Shown: positions 11,745 to 23,319 of the stretch, piece by piece | How positions within the stretch are numbered: position 1 is the stretch's first letter | Layout of the letters: each line of letters starts with the position of its first letter | Source of the DNA: Leucocoprinus leucothites | Lineage: Eukaryota; Basidiomycota; Agaricomycetes; Agaricales; Agaricaceae | Direction of reading: 5' to 3' | NCBI GenBank assembly: GCA_013368445.1 | Contig: JAACJO010000007.1 | Coordinates: 2,108,001-2,172,000 of the forward strand | Length of the DNA: 64,000 bases | The notes under the pieces: generated by a model | Database searches by the model: none | What the model was told of the DNA's origin: nothing | The model's input: only the letters and a program-made list of their open reading frames with translations | Made by a program: the position numbers and the translations under genes

Positions 11745-13846
11745 TCATCTACGCCGAAAGATCCAGCTACGCCAGTCAAGCGACATAAGTTTTACAAAAG
11801 ACTGAAACCGGTGAAAGTAGCATCCCTGCCCGGGCTGTACGACAAGTATCACCCGTCGGTGCTTGCAGCCTAGAACATAAAGCTGGCAGCAGTCTTCGAA
11901 GTTCGGGTTAACTCTGACGAGTAGTCTCAAAAGAGAAGGCGAGTATGGGCGAATAATTTGATCACGAATTTGGCCACTTGGAATCTGGCAAAGATAATTT
12001 CCGTTGAATATTGGAAGCGGGCCGAAGAGAGGAGAATTCAAACGCACGCATTTGTATAGACCGTCGGCATTGAAATTTAACTGAAAGTCACGGCCCAAAT
12101 CACTAAATATCCTAAAGTCGAAATTTTGGAGGATATGAAGAGTATCGTCGTCCAGAGGCATGCAGCCAAGGAGTCTCAACCACGTCTTTCCTATCTCCTC
12201 GTGATGCCCACGCTTTGAAGATGTGGCTGCCGCAGCTGTAATATCCCAGTTTTAGTGAGACAATTCGAGCTCAAGCTTGCTCGATTCGCTTACCTTTGGT
12301 ATTATTTTGCTCCAAGGACGCCAGCATTTTCCTCCATAGCCCAGGTTTACACCCGTCAAGACAAAATTGCCCTGATCGCTTCGGGTCACAGAGAAAATCC
12401 AGAAACGAAGCATGATAGAAAGTTATCTCCACCAAATAACTCTCTTCGACTGAGAGAACGGAGTACAAAGGTCGCAACATAGTGCGCATCTGGGTCATAG
12501 AAAGCTTCAACAACTTGGAAACCCGTACTGTGACATCCTTCCGGCCCTGATGCCAGGATAACAGAAGCAAAATCTCCTGCACAAGGCTCAGTGTCTTTGG
12601 GGGTATTTGTTGCATAATAAGAGTGTAGAATACATCTAATTCAGAGAGTGGATGTTGGAATGTATCATCTATCAGGGGTGGGGCGTCGCTTTCCAGGGCG
12701 AGGACTGCATCAAGCTGACTCTCTGGACCCAGAGAGTCCGGGTCAGATATAAATCGAACAACTGTGGATGAATAGATGAACAGTCCAGCCGAAAGTTGTA
12801 CAAGAGTCATAATAGCACCGCGGGGAGGCCAGGATGGGGGTAATCCATGAGCAAGCTGAATCTTTCGCAGCTCATCCGTCAAAAATAGGGATATCTCACT
12901 GTTGCTACTGCTGGAAACAGGAAGCTCCAGATAAAGTGCAAGGGGTTGGACGGTCGGAGAGCCGAGGAGGGAGATGAGGTGGGCTTCTGGGCGAGTAAAG
13001 ATCGCCCAAAGAAATGGTGTTGTGTGTTCCTGAATAGATTTAAAAATGATCTGGAGGATATCGCACTGGAAAGCGTGTCCATTGCATTCATCCAGACCAT
13101 CAACAATAACGACCTTGGCTTCAAATTCCACTCCTGACTCCTTCATTTTCTGAAGAGGAACAACGAAGAGATTGTGGAACTGCTGGAGAAGGGACTTTGA
13201 AAGCAGTGACGGGTCTTTCCCGATTCTTTTACCCAGTATTTTTCGATAGACATCGTGTTCGAGGGCAAACTGATAAGCGATGGAGGGAAAGAAGCGCATG
13301 GGGTCTGTAACCTTATTTGGTCGAGAAAAAAAGAAGGCACCCCCCAAGTTGCTGAGACAATCCGCGCACGACTGCGCGACAGCGGACTTGCCCACTCCCG
13401 CTGGACCCTTCATCCACAGCAGACGTTGCTGTGTCGGATTTGACGTCCACTCTACAATCTTGTCGATGTAGCCTTGACGTGTTCCGGGATGACACCTTGG
13501 CGCGTACTCACGAGCCCCAGCGTCGTGGGCAGCTTCTGGTACACAGAAGCCAAAAAGGATCTGCATGCCTGCGCATAACATCACTGAGTAAAAAGAAACG
13601 ATGGGGGAATTAAGCCATACCGTCTTTTCGACGCTGTGTTTTGAAGGTTGTATGCGATTTGTCGATGAACTGAGGCTGGTGCATGACAAAGTTGTGAGCA
13701 TTAGATAAAATGCCCCCCTTGGAACTAGACTCTCTTGATCCAGGGTACGGAAGAGGAGAATTGTTGAAAGTGAGACGGGAGTTGGGCAAGAATCTGGGCA
13801 GAGTTTTAGCAAAATCGAGGCCATTCGCAGTGCTATCTGCAGACAT
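11745..13846 (-). CDS. Short NACHT-domain NLR-like protein, three exons
   Basis: P-loop NTPase of the STAND class, 663 residues, with no recognisable WD40, ankyrin or TPR repeats. Minus-strand exons are 13846-13621, 13568-12294 and 12235-11745, with matching phases and GT-AG introns. Residues near 50-56 read SNAHNFVMHQPQFID, a short motif of the type placed before many basidiomycete NACHT domains. Walker A is GPAGVGKS (130-137), Walker B VVIVDGLDECNG, and FTRPEAH is a sensor-like segment. A conserved HASFLDFLCDPKRSG block marks the end of the NACHT-associated helices. The last exon (163 codons) has no domain I recognise. The start was placed at MSADSTANG because an upstream in-frame ATG of another frame would break the splice phase. 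Such proteins commonly act in fungal self/non-self recognition and cell death; the role here is inference. It is clearly more diverged than the array NLRs further right. Confidence 0.85.
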
Positions 13847-16382
13847 GATGGTTGTTGAGGATAACAGAAGTCAATGTTGTTTGTCAACCTAGCACTTTTA
13901 AAAGGGCGTGGGTAACTGGGTCACTGCCCTAGGGGCCTCCGTGATCGCAACTAAGCTACTCTGATTCATGAGCATGCCCACTATATGGGTCACGAGAGCA
14001 TGTTGACAGCGGTGTTTTCGGTGAGCAAGAGAGGACGCGAGTGGTAAACTGATCAGTTGTATGACAGTGGTCTCAGCGGCGACCTTCCAGCTAAAATCGT
14101 AAAGTTAACAGGTAAGGAGGAGTGAAAGCGGCGCATTACAAACGGTTTGTGCTTGTGGAAAGGGAGTCCCTGAGAATGACTGAGACAGCGGATGGCGGAA
14201 TGATCCCGATCGTGTATTCTGAATAGGGTGGAGCCTCCAAGGGCGGCCAAATGGTGTTCATCGGATACCTTCACTGTAGCTGCCTTGTAGAACCAGCAGG
14301 TTTGCTGATAGACAAGGATTCCGATAATCAATGGTCTGTTCGTCAACCATCCCACCAAGAGCAAGCGCTCGACTAGACCCAAATCAACGACTGATTGCTC
14401 CACCGTTACCAGAGGTAGATTCAATATAACTTGCACCTCCTCAATTCATTCTAGGACCTTTACCAACTTTCTCCGCAGACACGGCACGTCTTCAGACAAT
14501 AGCCAGCCATGGGGAGTCGGTTTTACCAGAAAATACGTGTGAGTATATCTTGTACGTGGGACGGAGCATGATTAGTTGGCCCGGATTTGAGAAAGACGGT
14601 AGTCGATACTGTGTGCGTCTTGGAGCTCAACGAGATAAATCATGTGCATGGTCTTTGACAGAGGGACGTGATAGAACCAATCACTCCCAGTTTCAATGTC
14701 CTCTGACCAAATTAAGTCGGCCTTGGTTGTTATAATTAGCTATTCTACATCTAATCCGTGGGGAGAAGAGGAATATTGGGATATGATGTCTGAAACACTA
14801 GAATATGATCCCGATGCATCAAATTTCGAGGAGACCGTCAGCAGCGAATAACTGGATGAGATTCAACCCGCAAAAAGGGCATCTCCAGTAAGTGATTGAG
14901 CGCTCGAGCATTAACCTGAAGCAGCCACACAGCCGATGTGACTTTTTAGAGTATTCTCACACACGCCACTATATCACAAATGTTCACTTGGTTTCGAGAG
15001 GCATTCTCAGTCCATTCCTAACTCTGCGGACCAATGCTATGACAGCCCATCATTTCGTCATGATACGGCACTAGGCTACCACCGTAGTCTTACCTTTTTA
15101 CTTATCGCGATGGATGCACAATCTTATTTCACCGCACACTAAAGGCTAGTCGACGACAGGTGCAGACGAACTGTTGGATAGTGTATATTCAACATAATTC
15201 TCAGTGCAGCTCAGGAACCGAAAGGCTCCTCGCTGTGTTGCAAATAGTGTCGCACTCCCCCGCCAAAGACGTGTTCTAAGTTGCGGAATTTTCCTGGCTA
15301 TGTGCAATTCTTCGACTGTGGTGGACGGACATGGCTTGTGGATCATCCCACAGATCCCAGACTGTGATCAATTGGAATGCCGCCCAAACAATGATTTCTG
15401 ATATCGGAAGCTAGGCGAGGAATAGGAGCATGCGTATAACTTCGATCAAAATCAGTTTTTTGAGTGGGTTCGAGCTTCTATTACCAGTCGTGTTTCGTGT
15501 ATGCATCCACAAGAGTCCTTCCAATCAGCGGGGTATGTACAAAACTAGTCAACCTCCTCGTCATAACGTGTTAATACCGAGCAGGAAAGTCATAATCCTC
15601 GGGTCCTAATAAACCGTCAACCTCTAGTACAGTGATAAGTCACATGCGTTTTCTATGGTCTCATTACAGGCCTGTTTCAAATATGGCGACCCATTTCTAG
15701 CTGCATATAATCGGTGCAGGAAGGCGGCAAAGTGGCAACAGCAAAATATAGAAACTGAATCGGCCATCAAGATGTCAATATATTTCCCCTTCCGAGCTTG
15801 ATTCATGTTCGAAAGACCCACATAAAGAAAGAAGGAGAAGAACCTCAAGTAAGCCTTCCGACAAGCTCGATACCGGTGTCAGTTTTGAATGAATGTGTAC
15901 GGTTACTCCCATTCCAACAGGTGCGGAGATAGTCTTATTGGGCTTTCCCCATGGTGAACATCTTTTATCAAAATGATACTGATATCATGGTGATGTGATG
16001 TGTCCTTCTGGATCCGAAATGTCAGTTTTGCTCTAGGCACCCAAGCACATCAAACGTATAAACCAAGTATACGTCGCTTGTATAGCTGAAAGCCAGGTCA
16101 TGGAGGGGTTTCACCTTCAACCCTGGGTATATAGTAGTGCTTGATTGGAGGAAAGAGCTTGATGCGCTGGCGACGACATTTATCATGCATTCGGCGGCCG
16201 GCCCTTGATATGTTCCTGCTAGAAAACAAAAATAGATGGTAAGTGCATGCGTGCGACTCCCGATGATCTTGAATTGATTTTAGTTGTATCAACATCGTCT
16301 AACTGGAAGCTTGCCGAGCATATAATAATGCCTATGCATTCGCTGAAAATGTTTCCTGCATCACTGTAACTCTCCATCCATC
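13847..16382. other. Intergenic, possible exon relics only
   Basis: About 2.5 kb without a supported gene. An acidic, coding-like run (EEEYWDMMSETLEYDPDA) ends in a stop near 14849 on the + strand, and a short stretch near 14490-14535 ends in a good GT donor. They could be remnants of a lost gene, but no family is recognisable and no continuous model joins them. Confidence 0.3.
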
Positions 16383-18276
16383 ATGAGTCACCCGCCCGCT
16401 GATATTTCTGCCTTGCTCTCGCTCGTCGTGGGCGCCGCAGGCAGCCTCGAGTCTTACATTAAAGCGAATCAGGAAAAACCCTATGTACCATCCCTTGACG
16501 ACACCGAACCTCATCCGCTTGATACTGCAGTCTATCCACTTGATGTCAAACGAGCCGCCCAAGTCCTAGAGGCAGCATGTGCTCAGCTTTGTGCATCGCT
16601 TATACGACCCAATCACACGGTACTCAACGTAAGACTACTTTCCGTGCTACTGGATCATAAGATTTGCTGATGGAATGGCCGTCCAGAAAAATATGAATGT
16701 GAGCGCTGATGCATTCTGTTATTCTGTTAGACACAGACTGACGTAGTGCGATGATAGATTTACCAATCGGCCTACCTTGGAGTCGCCTTGCGAGCCGAGA
16801 TCGCAGATATCTTATTGGATGAGCCTGCCGGGTTACATGTCTCCGAGATCAGTAAACGATGCAATATTGAGCAGGGAAAATTGGCCAGGGTTCTTCGAGC
16901 ATTAAGCTCTAATCATGTTTTCCGTGAAGGTTTGTTTGTTTCAATTCACATCCTGCAGAATTCTTCCTAAAAGCCCGAAAGCCTCAAATGATACCTTTGC
17001 AAATAATCGCCTGAGCATACAACTCCTCAAAACCGATCCTCTGTCCGGCTATTGTTACCATGTGTAAGAATCTCAACCCGCTATCCGCAAACCATAAGCT
17101 GGGGAGCTCACAAGTTCTTTTTCTGCAGCTCGGACGAACCGACCAGCAAGTCTGCCGTCCGACTGGCGGATACGCTGCTGGACCCAGAATGGGGATACTC
17201 TGACTTGCCAGAGAAATCTGCATTCAACCGCGCTTTTGAAACACCACTTACTCTTTGGCACTACTTTGAAGGTGTACGTGAACTCCGTACCTATCCTAAC
17301 AATGTTTCCATGACCTCTGATGAACGCATCCATGTTCAATAGAAAGATAACCCAAAGGCAGCCGCACAGGGTGCCCGTTTTGGAAGGGGCATGATTGGAA
17401 AGAGTCTTGCAAATGACTCGGAGGGCATTCTTACAGGTGTGCATTGGATCATCCCTCTGGAAAAATCATCTCTCCTAAGGGCTTTCATCTCAAGGTTACC
17501 CCTGGGACAAACTCCGCGAGGGCGCTGTTGTCAACGATGTCGGAGGAGGCTGGGGTCACATGGCCATGAAGCTATGCGAGCGATACCCGCACTTGAAGTT
17601 GAAATTGCAGGACCTTCCCGAACGAACAGAACTAGCTCAAAAGGAAATTTGGCCCAAAGAGTGTCCTCGGGCAATTGCTGAAAATAGGATCGAGTTTAAA
17701 CCGGTTGACCTACTCGGCGAGTCGCCTATTCCTAACTGCGACATATTTTATGTACGTCGTGTCTACTTTGCTTTCTTTGGGCTCTCTCTTATCAGGCCTT
17801 ACCTTTCCAGCTCAAGAATGTCCTGTTCGTTTCATTGCCCTTAATTGGTTCGTAAAATTCTGATTCCAGGTTTTAGACACCTCATGCCAGACAACATTGC
17901 GGTTACGGTATTTTCCAACGTGCGCAAAGTGATGTCGCCGACTAGCCGGGTCCTCCTTCGTGGGTTTAATATTATCGGGATTTACATTCATAAACTGATA
18001 ATCGGAGCAGAAGAGTACATCATCCAGGCCCCCGTTCGTGTTCCGGATGGTGGGCTCACTTTGCACCAGGCGGAGCCGCCTTTACTGCCCAACTACGGTG
18101 CCGGACGCCTACGCCAATATCACACTGATGCAGCAATGATGGTCTTGTGTAACAGCGCGGAGAGATCTCTGGAGGAATATGTTCGACTTGCGAAGGAAGC
18201 AGACCTGCATTTTGTCAAGGTTTGGGATCTAGGAGAATTGTCTGCCGTTGAATTTGCCCCTGCACCTCTCGCGTAA
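16383..18276 (+). CDS. SAM-dependent O-methyltransferase, nine exons with a 12-nt micro-exon
   Basis: Small-molecule O-methyltransferase of the plant caffeate/COMT-like superfamily, 455 residues, normal for basidiomycete members. Exons: 16383-16628, 16687-16698, 16758-16929, 16982-17063, 17129-17273, 17343-17436, 17495-17755, 17870-17959 and 18011-18276. All phases agree. The N-terminal half has the winged-helix dimerisation region (LRAEIADILLDEPAGLHVSE). The SAM-binding motif I is NDVGGGWG (264-271), with LKLQDLPE as the following acidic strand. FYVRFRHLMPDN aligns with the usual LHDWPDD, so the probable catalytic His341 is kept but the DW pair is replaced by LM. A 51-nt intron in the penultimate junction restores RVLLQEYIIQ. 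Enzymes of this group methylate phenolic or polyketide-like metabolites; the substrate is unknown. It faces the reductase gene at 18533-19831 tail to tail. Confidence 0.9.
16687..16698 (+). other. 12-nt micro-exon of the O-methyltransferase
   Basis: AAAAATATGAAT lies between an AG acceptor and a GTGAGC donor and adds Lys-Asn-Met-Asn. With it the protein reads VLN-KNMN-IYQSAYLGVA, which fits the usual helix before the dimerisation region of fungal O-methyltransferases. Skipping it keeps the frame but removes four residues. Confidence 0.75.
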
Positions 18277-18532
18277 ACATACATATTCTCCAAGCTTGTA
18301 AGAAATAGAGTTAGACACGATTTGTCCATTTGTTCAATTAAAGCATGCAGCGTGCATGAAATCTGCAGTACAAACGGGACTACATTCTGAATAGCGTCTT
18401 GCCTGATTGATATTGCCAGGTATTGTCCAATATACTGAATTCCCATCGACCACTGACACTTTTTGATGCAGCAATAGAATTCATGTTAATGGATAGAATG
18501 GTCATACAACACTTAAAGTTAGTAAACAAATT

Positions 18533-19831
18533 TTAAATACCAGCACCACCAGTAACCTCGAGCGTATGCCCAGAGACATACGATGCAAGAGGGGAGACAA
18601 GGCTGCATCGAATCAAAATCAGCATACTTCCTTGAGCTCGCCCAGTGCGAAGGACACTCACAAAAGAACGGCAGATGCAGCCTCATCAGTGGATCCACCC
18701 CTCCGGAGGGGAATCAAAGGGTATGCATCGGGGTTCTGCTTTGCGACTTCACCAGTAGGTCTCTGGGCACCGGGAACGCCCAATGCGACCTTCTTACCAT
18801 CGATCTCAATTGTTGCTCCAGCTTCTTTCGAGGCTGTCAGACGAGTGTGAATGAGACCGAAGGCAACAGTGTTGGCACGGACGCCGAAAGGACCCCATTC
18901 CTTGGCAATGGTCTTAGTAAGACCAATGACGGCTGATTTGGCGGCAGCGTAGTTGGCTTGACCAACGTTGCCATGAAGGCCAGTAGTAGATGAAACGTTC
19001 ACAATACAGCGGTTTTCGCGCTTGTCGCCCTGTGGATGAATGAGATGATCTCACATGGTCAAATCCGGGTGGTGACACAGGGACAATAGGTATACCTTGA
19101 GACGGAAGTAGGGAGCGGCCTGGCGAATTAGGCGGAAGGGGGAGCGAACGTGGATCTTCTGGATGATATCGAATGCATCGTCAGGTGTGGTATGAAGCAT
19201 CTTGTCGAAGGTAAAGCCAGCTTATAGAGGACTTTGTTAGCGCTTGTGGCGTAAGAAATTACCATCACAGCTACCTACCATTGTTCACAATATGGTTGAT
19301 CTTTCCGTACTTCCTACATAAGCTCAGCGACTGCTCAAGGCCAAGTAGACAGAATTACGCACTGGACAGTAGCATCAACAATCTTTTTTGGGAAATCGTC
19401 AGCACCAACATCGCCTGCGACAGCGAGTACGTCTCCGCCGGAGGCCTGGATCTCCTTTGTGACGTCGCTCAAGCGCTTTTCATCAATGCTAGAAACTAGA
19501 CGTCAATCCCGGACCAGGACTTGAGTGCTGGAAACATGGACGTACTCGCTGATGACGACCTTCGCGCCTTCCTTAGCAAAAAGGACAGCACAGCTCTTGC
19601 CAATACCCTATAACGAGAGAAGACAAGTACCCCTGACTCAGGACAGTTCATCGTCATCTAGGATTTGGAGAGGCATACCTGGCCAGCACCTGTGCGAAAA
19701 GCTTCAGCGCACGTATCTCATCCTGGGCCACAACAGAACTCACCAGTGATAATAGCAACCTCACCAGCCAACAGACCCCTCGAGTGAGTGTTCGAGATAT
19801 GTCCGGAGACTTGCGAAAGACGATCTGCCAT
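18533..19831 (-). CDS. Short-chain dehydrogenase/reductase, FabG-like, eight exons
   Basis: NAD(P)-dependent oxidoreductase of the classical SDR family, 294 residues, closest in pattern to 3-oxoacyl-ACP reductases. Minus-strand exons: 19831-19744, 19689-19679, 19607-19546, 19488-19363, 19313-19279, 19220-19096, 19029-18662 and 18602-18533; all phases match. The cofactor loop TGAGQGIG (29-36) is split over three exons, the middle one only 11 nt. IVNNAG is the structural NNAG motif. The catalytic triad is Ser163, Tyr176 and Lys180 (NVSSTTG, NYAAAK). The last exon gives the typical SDR end ASYVSGHTLEVTGG. An insertion with IEIDGKKVALGVP between about 218 and 245 is longer than in bacterial FabG. 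Likely roles are 3-oxoacyl or related ketone reduction in fatty-acid or secondary metabolism. Its 3' end lies about 260 bp from that of the methyltransferase. Confidence 0.92.
19679..19689 (-). other. 11-nt micro-exon of the SDR gene
   Basis: GTGCTGGCCAG sits between a CACAG acceptor and a GTATGC donor on the minus strand. It supplies the end of Gly30 and Ala-Gly-Gln of the TGAGQGIG cofactor loop. Without it the frame shifts and the Rossmann motif is lost, so its inclusion is strongly implied. Confidence 0.88.
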
Positions 19832-20997
19832 AATGTTAAGAGATTTAAACCCAAGAAGCAAGAAAGTGAATAGTTGGAGAGGTTGGAAGTCGAAGAGAGA
19901 AGGCTGCCTGGGCAACACGCACTTATATGTGGATTGAGTGAGAAGGCGCGGGGAGCGAAGCGCCTCTGCCGATGCGAAGGGCGGCTATTTCGGATGCTGG
20001 CTATTACCGGTTTGTGTTGTGATGTGTCTGATCACATCAAATTTTGTGAATGTTCACTAGCACTGACTTCACAAAATTTTTCTTGCTCTCGTCCACCAAA
20101 TGTATTTAATACCAGCTGAGACTTTTAGCTAAGCGAGGCATAATCGAATGAACTCGACTTCCATTATTTTTCTTTCTCGCTGAAGCTGCTCCTACAGGCC
20201 TTGCCCAGCTAGGTTTCTCAGCATGACGATCATCGTGATTTCATATGGGTACTCAAGTTCCCGAAACTGCTGGCTGTTTCTTATGCTACTTTTTCCCAAA
20301 GGAAGTAGTTTGATTGATAGTCACTTCTCCTTGTGTACAATCGAGTTCAATAACCATCCAACACTTAGAAGGCCACCTCTATAGCGCTACTAGGCTATGT
20401 GGCTTTTTACCCCGGCTCGTGGTACTTTGTGGGGAAATGCTTGTGATTCTCGAGAAACGCATCATTTAGGTCTATATATGCCAGAGACACTGACCGAGAA
20501 AAAATTGCCCAGGCTTCGTGAGATAAAAAAAAAGCAGAATGCTCCCGAAGGACATGTGGCGTCTTCGTTCTTCCCTTTTGTATTGAAATCGATACATTCG
20601 CCTTGAAAAGTCACCACGAATCTAAACGTTGGGCAGGATGGTCAGGAGACAGTAGTAAGCACAAGGCCCGGTAGCCCGGATGCGGCATCACGCATCAAAG
20701 GACATCAGGTGCCTGCTCGCCGACGCACGCCGTCATCATCAAGCTACTCGACTTTCACCAGGAGACAGACTAAAACCAGGTGTCGAGCTGTCCTTAGAGT
20801 TTTTTTCATACTCAGGATTGCGAAACAGAAGTACCCCCTCGACTTTACGAGCATTGTTTTCACGCTGGAATTCATACCTACAAAGTGCTTCGCTGATGTG
20901 TAATTCAAAATTCCGGTATAAAACGTTGAGCACTACCTATTGAGCGTTGAATATCTTCCGAGGGATATTAGTGCTGAAAAACCTTACCACATACAAG
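19832..20997. other. Intergenic, no gene seen
   Basis: Region upstream of the reductase and downstream of the zinc-finger gene. Only short open frames in several phases occur. It should contain the reductase promoter, but no clear TATA box or repeat was identified. Confidence 0.4.
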
Positions 20998-22428
20998 CTA
21001 CGCTGCATCTCCATGGTCTCCTACTAAACTCCCCGCATCTATGGGCGATCGAAAGAACCCGTCACGCCACACGTCGTAGCAATCCTCCGCGATTCTGTGC
21101 GCCTTCCAATGATTCGCGCAAAGCGCAATCTCCGAGAACTTGCGCTCAATCCCAAAAACAAAAATATCTTTCATCATATCACCACACTTCTCCCATGTTT
21201 GGGCGTGCCATCCAACTCGGACGGCACTGTCACTCAACAAACCTTGAGCGGCCATAAGGATTTCCTCTCTTTTGTCCGCGGGAACCGAGTTACCCTCGAC
21301 AGTAATAACGTACTTGAGTGGACGATCTTTCCACTTCCAGGATTTTTTGGTCCAGAACAGCTTGTCGGCATTGGCAGGTTTTTCGGGTGTAGGTAGAGGT
21401 AAAGGATGCAAGTATGGATCTGGCGCTTGGATTCCGGGTGAGGTGCAAGTTCGATTGAGCTTCTTGTCTAGTGAATCTAGCCTCTGAGATAATGTGTTGA
21501 GAAGAGAGAATATCCGACTCGGATGAGTATCTCTATATGTGAGCGGAGAGAATGTCAGGCTTATTTCCGAAGTAGGTAGCTGTTACATGACGAGAAATTC
21601 GGGCACGTACTTTTCAGCTTCAGTACTCCCTTGAGGCTGATTGCCGTACTCGATTCTGCAAGGCTCGAGTGCAGTCTCAAGCGCATGTACTGTGTTGAGA
21701 TGATCGGTTTGTTCTGCCTCGAGCTCGGCAGGAGACTTCTTCTTAAGCGCGTCAGTCGTTAATTACACCACCCCAGATGGGACAATCACATATCTTACCA
21801 TGAATGTCGTGCTTCCTTCTGCGCCGGCTCCAACTTTTCTGGCAGCCTTTTTATTGCCACCGTCTTTCTTCTTCTTAGGCTTCTCTTCCCCGAAGCCATT
21901 AACAGTACTCTTAGCTGACTCTGGTATATCATCCTCTGCAACGCGCCCGTCTTCCCAGGCCTTTACGATTTTGGTTCGATCGGACTCGCGAAGGTTGTTA
22001 TAACCCTCCAGTTGGCTGGGTTCGCTGATGGTTTTCTTCAGGTTCTCGAGTAATTTGGGTGTGACGCAGCCCCAATGTCTCCATACACTGTCGTCAAAGT
22101 CAATGCCCCAAGTGAAAGTCAGCGAACCGACATCGCCAAATGGTGCCACACCCTTGATCACGTACACAGTATGGTTCGCGCGAAATTCTACCCAAGTACC
22201 AAAACGAAGATCTCCTTCATTTATCGGTGTTCCTACAACGATTCAATGATTAGCACAGAGTGGAAGGGAGATATAACCAACCTTTGCATGGTTTGAGTCC
22301 TACGCGTGGCAAAAAGAAGTATCAGTAGTACTACACTTGAAGCATGGCGAATTTTCCTCACCTTTGCACTTAGACCGGCTAGATCGCGCGTATTCAATGC
22401 AATACTGAGGGAGCGTTTCACCCGACAT
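20998..22428 (-). CDS. PARP-type zinc-finger protein, six exons with an 18-nt micro-exon
   Basis: Fungal protein of 368 residues with one N-terminal PARP-type zinc finger, a module that recognises DNA ends or nicks in PARP1 and DNA ligase III. Minus-strand exons: 22428-22362, 22299-22282, 22232-22166, 22087-21799, 21741-21611 and 21532-20998. Exon 2 is 18 nt and carries the second zinc ligand. The finger is YARSSRSKCKGLKPCKG ... WRHWGC, with ligands Cys21, Cys27, His55 and Cys58. The first pair is spaced C-x5-C instead of the C-x2-C of animal PARP fingers. FGTWVEFRANHTVVWRHWGC is obtained only if a 78-nt intron at 22088-22165 is removed. A Lys-rich basic stretch (EEKPKKKKDGG) follows and may be a nuclear localisation signal. 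Residues about 230-368 (SWKWKDRPLKYVITVEG onward) belong to no domain I recognise. No catalytic ADP-ribosyltransferase domain is present. Confidence 0.87.
22282..22299 (-). other. 18-nt micro-exon of the zinc-finger gene
   Basis: GACTCAAACCATGCAAAG is flanked by a GTAG acceptor and a GTTGGT donor. It encodes Leu-Lys-Pro-Cys-Lys plus shared glycine codons and therefore contains zinc ligand Cys27. Skipping keeps the frame but would destroy the finger. Confidence 0.8.
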
Positions 22429-23319
22429 TATAGCAACTTAATAGAAAGATTAGTGAAGAGGATGGGAGAAATGAAGATGTTGGAAGCGAGGTGAACGACG
22501 GGATTCAACGTTTTGTTGACGTCATCTGCATTGTGCACGAGTACGGAAGCCCAGACGGACACAGCCTAACTCACGTCATCAATTTGCCTTATATGGCTTG
22601 TGTTAGAGATCCTGGAACCCAGTGACTCTACTGATGTGACGGAGAGGCTCATTGCCTCTCAAATTTCTTTTCATTCAATGCTCTACTGACATTCAAAGCC
22701 GGTTGCTACCGTGAGAAAAACTATTCACGGACAAATATAAGCGCTCATCGCCGAGCGATCAAGTGTGTGATAAATTCAACTGTTATCTGCAGCAAAAACC
22801 ACTTCATTGGCAATGGGATTATCTTCAGAAGTTTGTGAGGGACTGGTTGTACATGTGCTGCAGGTGAGGCGGGGTTTTTGAAATTGATTCCCCAGGAATA
22901 AATATACAAATGTGAAATGTGGCGAGTCTGCCAGCTCTTGTCTCGGAATTCCTAGATTTTGGATGCTTATTCGACTCGAGGGTCTTGGAAGCTCAGAAAT
23001 ATGGACACCAAGTGGTGAGAATTAAATATATTGCTGAGAAACTTGGGTGGACTACTGCTATAGATAATTGAATATGATACTGAAACTCCGGTTTGTTCTG
23101 CGCAAACATCACTCGCACACCGAGAGAGGTCTACTGTGAGTCGTGGCTTATATAGGTGCCCAACAATCTCTCAAGCCAACCCATTACTATGAGATCACCC
23201 GGCGTCAAGGCATCTGACTACTATGGTAGTGTCTTTAATTCTCAAGGGTGTCCAGTGCCGGGAGTTAGGAGCTGACATTTTCCATTTTGCTCGGCCCTCT
23301 TATCAGTTTTGACCGATAG
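22429..23319. other. Intergenic, no gene seen
   Basis: Upstream region of the zinc-finger gene. No coding, RNA or repeat signal was found. Confidence 0.4.

Noticed and set aside
14550..14850. Acidic coding-like run (EEEYWDMMSETLEYDPDA) as a gene
   Set aside because: It is short and cannot be joined to a start or to other exons with confidence.
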